Below, in pieces: positions 53,522-62,582 of a stretch of DNA of 64,000 bases. Each line of letters begins with the position of its first letter. The first letter of the stretch is position 1. Source of the DNA: Schauerella fraxinea (GTDB lineage: Bacteria; Pseudomonadota; Gammaproteobacteria; Burkholderiales; Burkholderiaceae_B); the NCBI GenBank assembly GCA_030849965.1, contig JAVDKL010000004.1, positions 372,001 through 436,000 of the forward strand, in the 5' to 3' direction. A program made the translations under genes and the position numbers. The notes beneath the pieces were generated by a model that saw only the letters and a list, made by a program, of their open reading frames with translations, ran no database searches and was not told where the DNA came from.

Positions 53522-55048
53522 ATGGAATCCAAAGTCAGTAGCCGCCTGAAGCAACCGCTCGACCAGAAAGTGATTCAACATATCTTTCTGCCGCGATTGA
53601 ATCGCGAATTTTTTGCCAATTTCGAGATGCTCAATCAGATCAATTTTGCGCACGTAGTGATGCTGCACGCGCAGGGCATCCTCGATGAGCGCACGTCCAC
53701 GCAATTGGCCGCCGCGCTCGTCAAGATGCAGGACGATGGCCCCGATGCCGTTGAGTTGGACCCGGCGCGCGAAGAGGCCTACTTCAATTACGAAGCGCAT
53801 CTGATTCGCCAGGTGGGACAGGACGTGGGCGGTCGATTGCACACGGCCCGCAGCCGTAACGACATGGGCGCCACGATCGATCGCATGCGGGCACGCGACT
53901 TTGCAATGCGTATTGCGACGCTGCTTGCCGATCTGGCCAGTACGACGCTGGGTCAGGCGGAACAGTATGCGACGTATGTCATGCCGGGCTATACCCATAT
54001 GCAGGCTGCGCAGCCCATCACTTATGGGTTCTACCTCTCCGCGCTGGTCGACGCCTGGACACGCGATATCGATCGTCTTGTGCATGCGCTTCACACCAGC
54101 GATGCATCGCCGCTGGGTGCATGCGCATTGGCCGGCACCTCTTTCCCCATCGATCGCGAGGCCACCAGCGCGATGCTCGGTTTCAGCCGTCCGTTGGCGA
54201 ATGCGCTGGACGGTGTGGCGTCGCGCGATTTTGCGTTGGAGCTGAGTGCCTCGCTGTCTATCATGATGATCACCTGCAGCCGTATGGTGCAGGACTTCTA
54301 TATCTGGTCCACGCCCGAGTTCGGCTATCTGAGCTTTCCCGACAGCATCGCAAGCACGTCCAGCATCATGCCGCAAAAGAAGAATCCGGCAGTGCTGGAG
54401 TATCTGCGCGGCAAAACCGGGCATCTGATCGGGCTCACTTCGGCGGCCCTCTCAACGGTGAAGTCCACCCACTTTACGCACTCCGGCGACAGCAGCCGCG
54501 AAAGCACGCGCACATGTTGGGAAGCGTGTGAGGAGGCGATCAAGGCGCTCGAACTGATGATCTTGCTGGTCGAAAACGTCGAGCCGAATCGCGGCCGCAT
54601 GGCCGCGCGCGCCGCCGAGGATTTCTCCACCGTGACCGACCTCGCGGATCTGCTGGTCACCAAGGCAAACATCACCTTTCGCGATGCGCATCACATCATC
54701 GGTGCTGTGGTTCGGCAGGCTCTCGAGAGCGGGGTATCGGCCAAGGACATTCCGGCGGCCATGATCGAGACCGCTGCCACGCAGCAACTCGGCCGCGCCA
54801 TTTCGCTTCGTGCGCAAGACATCGCCGCCTGCCTGGATCCCGAACGCAACGTGGCGGCGCGCCGGTCGCTGGGCGGGCCCGCGCCGGATGGCGTGCGCGC
54901 CCATATTGCCGACCAACGCCTGATGCTGACGGAGCGCCGTCAGCTGATCGAGACGACGGGGCAACGTGTGCGCGATGCGCAGGCGAGCCTGCACCAACGC
55001 ATCCGCGGGCTCGCGGCTTTCCAAACCCGAGAGCCGGTTACGCACTGA
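53522..55048 (+). CDS. Argininosuccinate lyase-superfamily enzyme (catabolic paralogue)
   Basis: A 508-residue member of the fumarase/aspartase superfamily with the signature 'SSIMPQKKNP' (the flexible loop carrying the catalytic Ser), 'HTARSRNDM' and 'PGYTHMQAAQPITYGFYL'. It is longer than biosynthetic ArgH (about 460 aa), and the setting (divergent LysR, Bug substrate-binding protein directly downstream) points to catabolism of an imported carboxylate rather than arginine synthesis. ArgH-like EDDS lyase, which splits an aminopolycarboxylate, is one known precedent. Start: ATG 53522; no clear Shine-Dalgarno. Confidence 0.83.
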   Translation: MESKVSSRLKQPLDQKVIQHIFLPRLNREFFANFEMLNQINFAHVVMLHAQGILDERTSTQLAAALVKMQDDGPDAVELDPAREEAYFNYEAHLIRQVGQDVGGRLHTARSRNDMGATIDRMRARDFAMRIATLLADLASTTLGQAEQYATYVMPGYTHMQAAQPITYGFYLSALVDAWTRDIDRLVHALHTSDASPLGACALAGTSFPIDREATSAMLGFSRPLANALDGVASRDFALELSASLSIMMITCSRMVQDFYIWSTPEFGYLSFPDSIASTSSIMPQKKNPAVLEYLRGKTGHLIGLTSAALSTVKSTHFTHSGDSSRESTRTCWEACEEAIKALELMILLVENVEPNRGRMAARAAEDFSTVTDLADLLVTKANITFRDAHHIIGAVVRQALESGVSAKDIPAAMIETAATQQLGRAISLRAQDIAACLDPERNVAARRSLGGPAPDGVRAHIADQRLMLTERRQLIETTGQRVRDAQASLHQRIRGLAAFQTREPVTH

Positions 55049-55095
55049 TCCGCAACCCAGAAAGAAGCCACCTAACCAATGAATCGAGGATGTCG

Positions 55096-56061
55096 ATGAT
55101 GCTCAAATATGTTGTGGTGCTCGCCGCTGCCATGGGAATCGCCGCAAGCGCCCATGCCCAAACCTATCCCATCAAACCGGTCACACTGGTCGTGCCGTTT
55201 GCGCCGGGCGGTACTGTGAATCTGATGGGACGCTTATTGGCCAATCGCATGTCGGAAGCGCTGCGTCAACCGGTGATCGTTGAAAACAAACCGGGGGGCG
55301 GCGGCAGCATCGGCGCGAATATGGTGGCCAAGGCGCCGGCAGATGGCTACACGCTGCTGTTGGCGACGATGGGTCAGCAGTCGATCCAGCCGCTGTTGTC
55401 GCAGAGTCTGCCGTACGACGCGCACAAGGATTTTGCGCCGGTGGCCTTGTTTGCCACGGTGCCGAACGTGCTGGCGGTGTCTGCCAATACGCCCGCGAAG
55501 AATGTGGCGGAGTTGGTGGCTTACGCCAAGGCTAACCCGGGAAAATTGAACATGGCTTCGGCGGGCATCGGCTCGGTCAATCACATGACCGGCGAGCTGT
55601 TCATGTTCAGGTCGGGCGCCAAATTCGAACACGTGCCGTACCGCGGCGCCGGGCCTGCAACCGCCGACCTGCTGTCGGGCCAGGTGCAGATCTTGTTCGC
55701 CAATCTGCCCAATGTGTTGAGTTATGTGAAATCAGGTCAGATTCGCGTGCTGGCGGTGGCCAGCGACAAGCGTAGTCCGGCGCTTCCCGATGTGCCCACG
55801 CTGGCCGAGGCCGGCGTCAAGGACGCGGTCGTGGAGTCCTGGTACGGCGTGATGGCAACAGCCGGCACCAACCCCCAGATCATTCGCAAACTGCAGGACA
55901 CCGTGGTCGGCATTGCACGCGATCCCGCGTTGGTCACACAGCTGGACGAGCAGGGCGCTGTGCCCTTCGCCGGCACGAGCAGCGACCTGGAGAAGCTCTC
56001 GAACCAGGAAACGGCGCGCTGGAAGGACATCATCACCACCGCAAAGATCGAGGTTAACTGA
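55096..56061 (+). CDS. Bug-family (TctC-type) periplasmic solute-binding protein
   Basis: A 321-residue protein with signal peptide ('VVVLAAAMGIAASAHA', cleavage after AHA) and the Bug signature 'YPIKPVTLVVPFAPGGTVNL' plus 'VVENKPGGGGSIGAN'. GAGGA at 55086-55090 sits 5 bp before ATG 55096 and 8 bp before ATG 55099, so the ATG at 55090, which overlaps it, is unlikely. Bug proteins bind carboxylates for tripartite tricarboxylate transporters; no membrane components are encoded here. It lies 47 bp after the lyase gene, so its ligand is probably the lyase substrate. Confidence 0.92.
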   Translation: MMLKYVVVLAAAMGIAASAHAQTYPIKPVTLVVPFAPGGTVNLMGRLLANRMSEALRQPVIVENKPGGGGSIGANMVAKAPADGYTLLLATMGQQSIQPLLSQSLPYDAHKDFAPVALFATVPNVLAVSANTPAKNVAELVAYAKANPGKLNMASAGIGSVNHMTGELFMFRSGAKFEHVPYRGAGPATADLLSGQVQILFANLPNVLSYVKSGQIRVLAVASDKRSPALPDVPTLAEAGVKDAVVESWYGVMATAGTNPQIIRKLQDTVVGIARDPALVTQLDEQGAVPFAGTSSDLEKLSNQETARWKDIITTAKIEVN

Positions 56062-56167
56062 GGTCTTTCGGTATGATCGCCGGAGGCGGGATTGCGCCGG
56101 GACGGATAATCGTCTCGGCGTTTTTCTTTCCGTCGATGCCCTGTATGCTGGGCGCTCATTTGACCCC

Positions 56168-56797
56168 ATGGACGCAGGCATCAGTATGGCAATCGAGCGT
56201 GAGGAAACGCGGCTGGCGGTATCCCGGAACGCGGCCAAGCTCTTTCTGGAACGCGGCGTGGCGGGCACCAGCGGCGACGATATCGCGGCCGCCTCGGGCC
56301 TCTCCAAGCGCACCATCTGGCGCTACTTTCGCACCAAGGAAAGCTGTGCGGAGCCGCTCTTTTCGGCTTCCGCGCTGGGCTTTGTGACCCTTCTCAAACA
56401 GTGGCCGCGCGACGCCACGATCGAAACCTACCTGCACGCCGCCATTCAACCCAGCACACAGACGCCGGAAAAAATAGCGGATGAGGTGCTGGCGGTGCGC
56501 CTCATAGCGCTGATGCCGGATGAACCTGCGCTGCGAACTGCGTGGCTGATGGCGTGCCAATCGGCCGAAGAGGAAATGGTCGAGGTGATTGCAGACCGCG
56601 TGCGCGATCCTGTGAGCCCATTCGACCTGCGCCTGTGCGCCGCGGCGATGACCGCCGCCATCAGAGTGATCGATGAAGACATCAGCATCGCTGCCGTCAA
56701 ACACGGGCAGCAATTCGGGCTTGCCGAAGTGGTTGATCGCTTGGCCGCAGCGATTCGAACGGCAAGCACGTTGCCGATCTGCGATTCGATGATTTGA
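56168..56797 (+). CDS. TetR-family regulator upstream of prolyl oligopeptidase
   Basis: A 209-residue TetR protein from ATG 56168 (ATG 56186 also possible): HTH 'SGDDIAAASGLSKRTIWRYF'. It faces the same way as the peptidase gene. A paired CACTTAGTG site lies in the 131-bp gap between them, so repression of the peptidase is the likely role. Confidence 0.87.
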   Translation: MDAGISMAIEREETRLAVSRNAAKLFLERGVAGTSGDDIAAASGLSKRTIWRYFRTKESCAEPLFSASALGFVTLLKQWPRDATIETYLHAAIQPSTQTPEKIADEVLAVRLIALMPDEPALRTAWLMACQSAEEEMVEVIADRVRDPVSPFDLRLCAAAMTAAIRVIDEDISIAAVKHGQQFGLAEVVDRLAAAIRTASTLPICDSMI

Positions 56798-56817
56798 CTC
56801 GCGATTTGCGTTGCCTT

Positions 56818-56853
56818 GGCACTTAGTGACACAATGGGCTGTCACTTAGTGCC
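56818..56853. promoter_or_regulatory. Predicted TetR operator before the prolyl oligopeptidase gene
   Basis: Arms GGCACTTAGTGACA (56818-56831) and TGTCACTTAGTGCC (56840-56853) are inverted repeats matching at 13 of 14 positions. Each arm also contains the near-palindrome CACTTAGTG, so two dimers could bind. Confidence 0.7.
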
Positions 56854-56928
56854 ACGCAGTGCGCATATTTTCTCCCCATCGCGCCTGGTCTTCCGATCGC
56901 AGTAAACCGCAAGGAGTACGCACCACCG

Positions 56929-58986
56929 ATGACCACGATCACCTACCCTCACACCCCCCGCGGCGATATCGTCGAACGACACTTCGAACGCGAGGTGGCC
57001 GATCCGTATCGCTGGCTTGAAAATGACGTTCGCCGAGATGCAGACGTCGCGCGCTGGGTCGATGCCCAGAATCAGGTCACACGAACCTATCTCGACGCGC
57101 TGCCCGCGCGCGGAATCTTCAAGACCCGCCTAACAGCGCTTTTCGACCACGAGCGGGTGATGCCCCCTTTCAAGCGCGGCAGCCGGTATTTCTACACCCG
57201 CAACACAGGTCTTGAAAACCAGGATGCGCTGTACGTCCGCGAAGGTGTGGCGGGCGTCGACCGGGTGCTCATCAATCCGAACCTCTGGTCTGACGACGGC
57301 GCCATGGCCTTGTCCGAATGGTCAGCCTCGGAGAACGGCGCGTACGTGGCTTTCGCCGTGCAGGATGGCGGAACCGATTGGCGCACGATCAAGGTGTTTG
57401 ATGTGAAGGCGGGCGAGGTGCGCGAAGATGAAGTGCATTGGGCGCGCTTTACCGTCATCAGTTGGGCAAAGGACGAATCGGGGTTCTTCTACGCCCGTTA
57501 TCCTGAGCCGAAGCAGGGCGCGACCCACCAGGGTGGTTTGGCCAATCACGCGGTCTACTTTCATGCGCTGGGCACCGATCAATCGCAAGATACGCTCCTT
57601 TACGCGACGCCGGATCAACCGCACCTCTTGCATTTCACAGGCGTGACGGACGATGGCCGATATGCGGTGATCACCTCCACAGCTGGCGGGATGAACAACG
57701 CATTAACCGTCATCGATCTCACGGATGCCCATTGGACGCCGCGCAAGTTGATCGACACCATCGACGACGAGTGGTCGGTCATCGGCAATGCAGGCACCAC
57801 CTTCTTCGTGATGACGACTCATGGGGCGGAACGCCGCAGGATCGTCACGATTGATCTCGATGCGTCGGGCCGCGGCGTGAGCGAACTGGTGCCCGAACAG
57901 CCCGCCGTATTGAGCAACGCCTCGCTGCTCGGCGGCCGCCTGCTGGCGTCTTACCTTGCCGACGCCAAAACGGATATTCGCCGCTATACCTTGGACGGTA
58001 AGCCGGACGGCACGGTGGACTTGCCCGGCATCGGCACGGCCGGGGCATTTCGCGGAAGCCCTGACGATGCGGAGAGCTTCTTCGTCTTCACCAGTTTCAA
58101 CGCGCCCACCACGATCTACCGCTACGACGTGCAGCGCAATACGAAAACCGTTTGGGCCGAACCGAAGGTGGACGTCGATCTCGATGCCATCAACGTCGAA
58201 CAGCATTTTTTCGAATCGAAGGATGGTACGCGCGTGCCGATGTTCATCGTTCGGCGCCGCGATGTGACTGGGCCCGCGCCCACAATGCTGTATGCCTACG
58301 GCGGCTTCGGCATCAACATCATTCCCGTGTATTCGCCCGTGCAACTGGCTTGGCTGGAGCAGGGCGGCGCGCTGGCAGTGGCCAATATCCGGGGTGGCGG
58401 TGAGTACGGCCGCGCCTGGCACGAGGCGGGACGCCGCGATCTCAAGCAAAACGTGTTCGACGATTTCATTGCCGCGGCCACGTATCTGCATGCCAAAGGC
58501 ATCACATCGCCCGACGGGCTTGCTATTCAGGGCCAGTCCAACGGCGGGCTGCTGGTCGGTGCTGTCGTCAATCAACGTCCCGACCTGTTTGCCGCCGCAT
58601 TGCCCGGCGTGGGCGTAATGGACATGCTGCGCTTTAACCAATTCACCGGCGGCCAGTTGTGGGCACAGGAGTTTGGCGACCCCGCGGAAGAAACCAGCTT
58701 TCACACGTTGCAGGCGTATTCGCCGTATCACAACATCGAGTCCGGCCGCCGCTATCCCGCTATCCTCGCCACCACGGCCGACACCGACGATCGCGTGGTG
58801 CCGGGTCACACGTTCAAGTACATCGCCGCGATTCAAGCAGCGGATGTGGGTCACGAACCTCATCTCGTCAGGGTTGAAACCCGCGCGGGACACGGGGGAG
58901 GGAAGCCCACCGACAAGGTCATCGACGAGTATGCGGATATGTGGGCCTTTGCCGCGCAAGCCACCGGATTGCAGGTCGCGTCGTGA
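56929..58986 (+). CDS. Prolyl oligopeptidase (S9A family)
   Basis: A 685-residue serine peptidase without signal peptide, so cytoplasmic. The N-terminal 'YPHTPRGDIVERHFEREVAD' and 'DPYRWLEN' are typical; a seven-bladed propeller follows, then the alpha/beta-hydrolase domain with Ser in 'GQSNGGLLVGA', Asp in 'TADTDDRVVPGHTFKY' and His in 'RAGHGGG'. It cleaves short peptides after proline. An AAGGAG Shine-Dalgarno lies upstream of the ATG, and a TetR operator-like repeat precedes it. Confidence 0.95.
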   Translation: MTTITYPHTPRGDIVERHFEREVADPYRWLENDVRRDADVARWVDAQNQVTRTYLDALPARGIFKTRLTALFDHERVMPPFKRGSRYFYTRNTGLENQDALYVREGVAGVDRVLINPNLWSDDGAMALSEWSASENGAYVAFAVQDGGTDWRTIKVFDVKAGEVREDEVHWARFTVISWAKDESGFFYARYPEPKQGATHQGGLANHAVYFHALGTDQSQDTLLYATPDQPHLLHFTGVTDDGRYAVITSTAGGMNNALTVIDLTDAHWTPRKLIDTIDDEWSVIGNAGTTFFVMTTHGAERRRIVTIDLDASGRGVSELVPEQPAVLSNASLLGGRLLASYLADAKTDIRRYTLDGKPDGTVDLPGIGTAGAFRGSPDDAESFFVFTSFNAPTTIYRYDVQRNTKTVWAEPKVDVDLDAINVEQHFFESKDGTRVPMFIVRRRDVTGPAPTMLYAYGGFGINIIPVYSPVQLAWLEQGGALAVANIRGGGEYGRAWHEAGRRDLKQNVFDDFIAAATYLHAKGITSPDGLAIQGQSNGGLLVGAVVNQRPDLFAAALPGVGVMDMLRFNQFTGGQLWAQEFGDPAEETSFHTLQAYSPYHNIESGRRYPAILATTADTDDRVVPGHTFKYIAAIQAADVGHEPHLVRVETRAGHGGGKPTDKVIDEYADMWAFAAQATGLQVAS

Positions 58987-59059
58987 CATGACGCGCGCAT
59001 CGCGCCGCCACGCGCTGGCGTCGCGATGCTTCGCTTCAGTTTTTCTCCTCTGTGCTTCG

Positions 59060-59150
59060 CTTCAATCCTTCGCTTCAATAATTCGCCTCAATAAGTCACG
59101 TCAATAAGTGACCTCAATAACTCACCTCAATAACTCACCTCAATACTGCA
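59060..59150. repeat. 13-bp tandem repeat between prolyl oligopeptidase and the phosphonate genes
   Basis: Seven consecutive 13-bp units, consensus CCTCAATAACTCA, perfect in the two units at 59112-59137 and degenerating outwards. Noncoding: it begins 74 bp after the peptidase stop and lies in the convergent gap before the phosphonopyruvate hydrolase gene end. It could vary in copy number. Confidence 0.8.
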
Positions 59151-59186
59151 TTTCAGTACGTCCCGATCGGTCTCAACCTGGGTTTC

Positions 59187-60059
59187 TCACTTCAAGTACG
59201 CAGCCTCGATCTTCCGCATGTGCGCATCGCCTTGCAGAGCGATGATCTCTTTGACGGTGGGCAAGGTCGCGTCTACGCTGGCGATCCCGCCTTCTCTACG
59301 AATCTGCGCAAACACCTGCCGCATCGCGCCGACGGCGGCGCGAATGGCGTGGTTGCCGTAAATGACGACGCCGACCTTGCCCAGAGGCGCGATATCGGCC
59401 TCGGTGAGTTGGGGGTAGGCCGTGGGCACGAGCACCAGCGGCACCTGTCCTGGCCATGCCTTGACGAAGGCCAGGATCTCGTCGGGCGTTTTCTGTTTCG
59501 AATGAATCAGGATCGCATCGGCGCCAGCTTCTTCGTAAGCGAGTCCGCGCTTGATGGCCTCGTCCTGACCCAGTCCCGCAATCAGCGCTTCAACGCGGGC
59601 AACCACGACAAAGTTGCTGTCATGGCGTGACGCGGCAGCCGCTGCAATCTTGCCTTGAAACTCCTCGATCCGAACCAGTTCCTGACGTCCATCTGCACGC
59701 AGGCTGGTGTCTTTCGGAAAGGTCTTGTCTTCCATCACGATCGCCGATGCACCGGCGGCTTCATATTGCGGCACGATGTAATGCACGTTCACGGCGTTGC
59801 CAAATCCGGTGTCGATGTCGGCGATTACAGGAATCGATACGATGGACGAGATCGCGCGAATCATCTCCAGGTGCGTGCCCATCGACAGAATGTTGGCATC
59901 AGGCACCGCAAAGCTGGCCGATAACTCGAAGCCGCTTCCCCATATCCCGCCAAAGCCCGCCTCTTCAGCGAGTTTGGCCGCGAGCGGATTATGGGCCGAC
60001 ATGGCGGTAAAGAGCGTGCCGCTGTTGAGGGCAGCGCGAAGGGTTTCGTTTTTTGTCAT
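59187..60059 (-). CDS. palA: Phosphonopyruvate hydrolase (PEP mutase/isocitrate lyase superfamily)
   Basis: A 290-residue TIM-barrel enzyme. The diagnostic loop reads 'EDKTFPKDTSLR'. PEP mutases have Asn after the second Lys region (KTNSL), while phosphonopyruvate hydrolase has Thr there, as here. 'DIDTGFGNAVNV' carries the metal-binding Asp residues. The enzyme splits phosphonopyruvate to pyruvate and phosphate. The aminotransferase 48 bp upstream in the same operon would make phosphonopyruvate from phosphonoalanine, as in the Variovorax PalA/PalB pathway. The gene symbol follows that precedent; other family members (oxaloacetate decarboxylase, 2-methylisocitrate lyase) fit the loop less well. 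Confidence 0.82.
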   Translation of the reverse strand: MTKNETLRAALNSGTLFTAMSAHNPLAAKLAEEAGFGGIWGSGFELSASFAVPDANILSMGTHLEMIRAISSIVSIPVIADIDTGFGNAVNVHYIVPQYEAAGASAIVMEDKTFPKDTSLRADGRQELVRIEEFQGKIAAAAASRHDSNFVVVARVEALIAGLGQDEAIKRGLAYEEAGADAILIHSKQKTPDEILAFVKAWPGQVPLVLVPTAYPQLTEADIAPLGKVGVVIYGNHAIRAAVGAMRQVFAQIRREGGIASVDATLPTVKEIIALQGDAHMRKIEAAYLK

Positions 60060-60107
60060 GGATATGCTTCTCTGGAAAGATGAAAATGCCGTGAAGAAAT
60101 CTTGTGC

Positions 60108-61337
60108 TCAGCGCAATTGCGCGCAGGCGTTGGCAATGCGAGACATGGCTTCCGACAGATCTTCGTCGGAGGCGGCATACGAAATTCGGAAGTGTCCGGG
60201 CAATTCAAACGCCGAGCCCGGCACGATCGCCGCGCCGCCTTCACGCAGCAAGTAAGCGGCGAGATCGTTATCGCTTGCGATCACGTTGCCTGTCGGATCG
60301 CGACGCCCAAGCAGGGCTTGGCACGACGGGAAAGCATAAAAAGCGCCGGGCGGCAGGTCGCACGTCACACCTTCGATCCTGTTAAGCGCCTGCACGGCGA
60401 AGTCGCGGCGATGACGAAACGCGCTGACGAATTGGGGCAGGAAATCCATCGGGCCGTCGAGTGCGGCGATGGATGCGGCCTGGCTGATCGAGCTCGTATG
60501 TGAGGTCGATTGCGACTGAATCAGATTCATCGCTTTGATGAGCGTGAGCGGGCCGGCGCCGAACCCCACGCGCCATCCCGTCATCGCATACGCCTTCGAG
60601 ACGCCGTTGATGGTAAGGGTGCGCGGCGCAAGCGCTGGCGTCACCGCGGCGGGCGTGGCAAACGGCGTATCGTCGTACCGAATCTTTTCGTAGATGTCGT
60701 CGGCCATGACCCACACTTGCGAATGACGCAGCAGCACTTCTCCCAGCGCGGCAAGTTCCGCATGCGTATACACGGCGCCGCTGGGATTCGACGGCGAGTT
60801 GAGCATCAACCATTTGGTGCGCGGTGTGATGGCTGCTTCCAGTTGCTGCGGGGTAATTTTGAAGCCCGTCGAGGCATCGCATCGCACGATGACGGGCGTG
60901 CCACCCGCAAGTTGCACCATTTCCGGATACGACACCCAGGCAGGCGTTGGGATGACCACTTCGTCGCCAGTATTCAGCGTGGCCTGCAATGCGTTGTAGA
61001 GCACCTGTTTGGCACCGCATCCCACCTGAATCTGATCCGGCGTAAATGTCAGGCCATTGTCGCGCTCGAATTTGCGCACCACGGCTTCTCGCAGGGCATG
61101 CGTGCCGGCCACATCGGTATAGCGCGACTCGTTGCGATCGATCGCCGCGCGGCCGGCGTCGCGCACATGCTCGGGCGTCGGGAAATCCGGCTCGCCCTGG
61201 CTCAATGTGATGATGCTGCGTCCCTCGCGCTTGAGTTGATTGGCCAGGCGGGTGATTTCCTTCGTGGCCGACGGTTTTGCACGCTGCACCCGATCGGCCA
61301 GAAAAGGGCGCGAGCTGCTGTCATTGAGGGTTGTCAT
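60108..61337 (-). CDS. palB: PLP-dependent aminotransferase, probable phosphonoalanine transaminase
   Basis: A 409-residue class I/II aspartate-aminotransferase-fold enzyme; PLP lysine in 'INGVSKAYAMTGWRVGFGAG', 'NSPSNPSGAVY' and the C-terminal Arg in 'HFRISYA'. By itself it would be called an AspC-like aminotransferase. Its position directly before phosphonopyruvate hydrolase and divergent from a LysR gene points to L-phosphonoalanine:keto-acid transamination. The role is inferred from context. Confidence 0.8.
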   Translation of the reverse strand: MTTLNDSSSRPFLADRVQRAKPSATKEITRLANQLKREGRSIITLSQGEPDFPTPEHVRDAGRAAIDRNESRYTDVAGTHALREAVVRKFERDNGLTFTPDQIQVGCGAKQVLYNALQATLNTGDEVVIPTPAWVSYPEMVQLAGGTPVIVRCDASTGFKITPQQLEAAITPRTKWLMLNSPSNPSGAVYTHAELAALGEVLLRHSQVWVMADDIYEKIRYDDTPFATPAAVTPALAPRTLTINGVSKAYAMTGWRVGFGAGPLTLIKAMNLIQSQSTSHTSSISQAASIAALDGPMDFLPQFVSAFRHRRDFAVQALNRIEGVTCDLPPGAFYAFPSCQALLGRRDPTGNVIASDNDLAAYLLREGGAAIVPGSAFELPGHFRISYAASDEDLSEAMSRIANACAQLR

Positions 61338-61448
61338 TCGAGGCTTCCAAGTTGTTCAACCTATAAAGCGCCACGTCGGCGGCGTTTGCTGACGTACCCA
61401 ATGCATATGCCATGATGAGTAAAAAACATAGCTTGCTTTGGTTGCCGA

Positions 61449-61506
61449 CCATAAGATAGACCCCTTATGGAACTATAGATTTCCGAGCTTTTCATTCTAT
61501 GGAATG
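61449..61506. promoter_or_regulatory. LysR-type operator pair in the phosphonate promoter region
   Basis: CCATAAG (61449-61455), 8-bp spacer, CTTATGG (61464-61470): perfect inverted repeat. CATTC (61493-61497), TATG, GAATG (61502-61506): a second perfect repeat. They lie about 30-40 bp apart between the divergent aminotransferase and LysR genes, as in two-site LTTR promoters. Confidence 0.65.
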
Positions 61507-61560
61507 CATAATCCCGTTCAAGCGTATTGACGCGGCACTATTCCCAGGCAGAGGTGAGCG

Positions 61561-62454
61561 ATGAGTAATACTCATGATGGAAGCAGCGATGTGCCGCTCA
61601 CCGCGCTGCGCGCTTTCGTCACAGCAGGTCGCCATGGCAATTTCACGCGCGCGGCTGCCGCCTTGGGCATCACACAGAGTGCCGTGAGCCGCCATGTGGC
61701 GACGTTGGAAGCCTTTGCGGATTGCCGACTGTTCATTCGTCGCGGGTCGACGATTGCATTCACTGCAGCAGGGCTACAGCTCTACGACGCGGTAAAGGAT
61801 GCGGTTTCGACGATCGAGCTGACGATGCAACTGCTGGCGCAGCGCGGCCAACGACACGATCGGTTGAAGGTGAGAACCTCAATGCCGAGCTTTGCAATGA
61901 CTGTGGTCATTCCCGCGCTGGGCGCCTATACGGCAAAGCACGGCGTGCAGATCGATCTGATTACGTCGTTGTCGCCGCCCCAGCCCTCGGACGATTTCGA
62001 TGTGCTGATCACGCGCGACTTGAATCTGCCTGGTGCGGAAAGCTGGGAACTCGCGCGAGAGGTGCTGGTGTGTGTGGGGTCGCCCGGGCTGGTCGCGGCG
62101 CACCGGGCCGAGCCTTCTGAACGCTGGCCCATGGTCGCCGCCCGGTCCCGTCCCGATGTCATCGCCACGTGGGCCATCGTGGCCGACGTCTCCGCCGATA
62201 GCCTGAAAGTGGTCGCTACCTACGATCATCTTTTTCTCGCAGTGACGGCCGCGGTCGGGGGCGCCGGATTTCTCGTCGTCCCGCAATGGCTTGTGCTCGA
62301 TCAGATCAGAGATGGCACGCTTGTGCTGGTCGATGAGCAGAAAATCGGTTCCGGGGCGAGCTACGTGGCCTATGTGCATGCACATAGCGCGCACGCTCAA
62401 AGTGCGGGTGAGTTCTGCAGATGGTTGAAGGGCATGTTGCGCGACCGAACCTGA
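61561..62454 (+). CDS. palR: LysR-family regulator of the phosphonate genes
   Basis: A 297-residue LTTR related to GcvA/AmpR in its N-terminus ('VPLTALRAFVTAGRHGNFTR', 'AAAALGITQSAVSRHV'). It is divergent from the aminotransferase-hydrolase operon with two perfect dyads between them, matching the PalR arrangement in Variovorax phosphonoalanine catabolism. Expected inducer is phosphonoalanine; expression would then be independent of phosphate starvation. Inference by analogy. Confidence 0.82.
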   Translation: MSNTHDGSSDVPLTALRAFVTAGRHGNFTRAAAALGITQSAVSRHVATLEAFADCRLFIRRGSTIAFTAAGLQLYDAVKDAVSTIELTMQLLAQRGQRHDRLKVRTSMPSFAMTVVIPALGAYTAKHGVQIDLITSLSPPQPSDDFDVLITRDLNLPGAESWELAREVLVCVGSPGLVAAHRAEPSERWPMVAARSRPDVIATWAIVADVSADSLKVVATYDHLFLAVTAAVGGAGFLVVPQWLVLDQIRDGTLVLVDEQKIGSGASYVAYVHAHSAHAQSAGEFCRWLKGMLRDRT

Positions 62455-62582
62455 TTGCCGTTTGCTTCTCGCCGCCTGCGTATCGACACGACGCGCGCAT
62501 TCACCGTAAAGTGCGGTTGATTGGAACGCTTTCTCCCGGCGGCCGATAACCCGGTTGCTGCGCCACTCTCACAGGAATACGC

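Noticed and set aside
57703-58989. 428-codon minus-strand ORF
   Set aside because: Exact antisense shadow of the prolyl oligopeptidase gene in a high-GC frame.
59060-59150. CRISPR-like array
   Set aside because: Units of 13 bp are directly abutting without spacers and there are no cas genes in the window.
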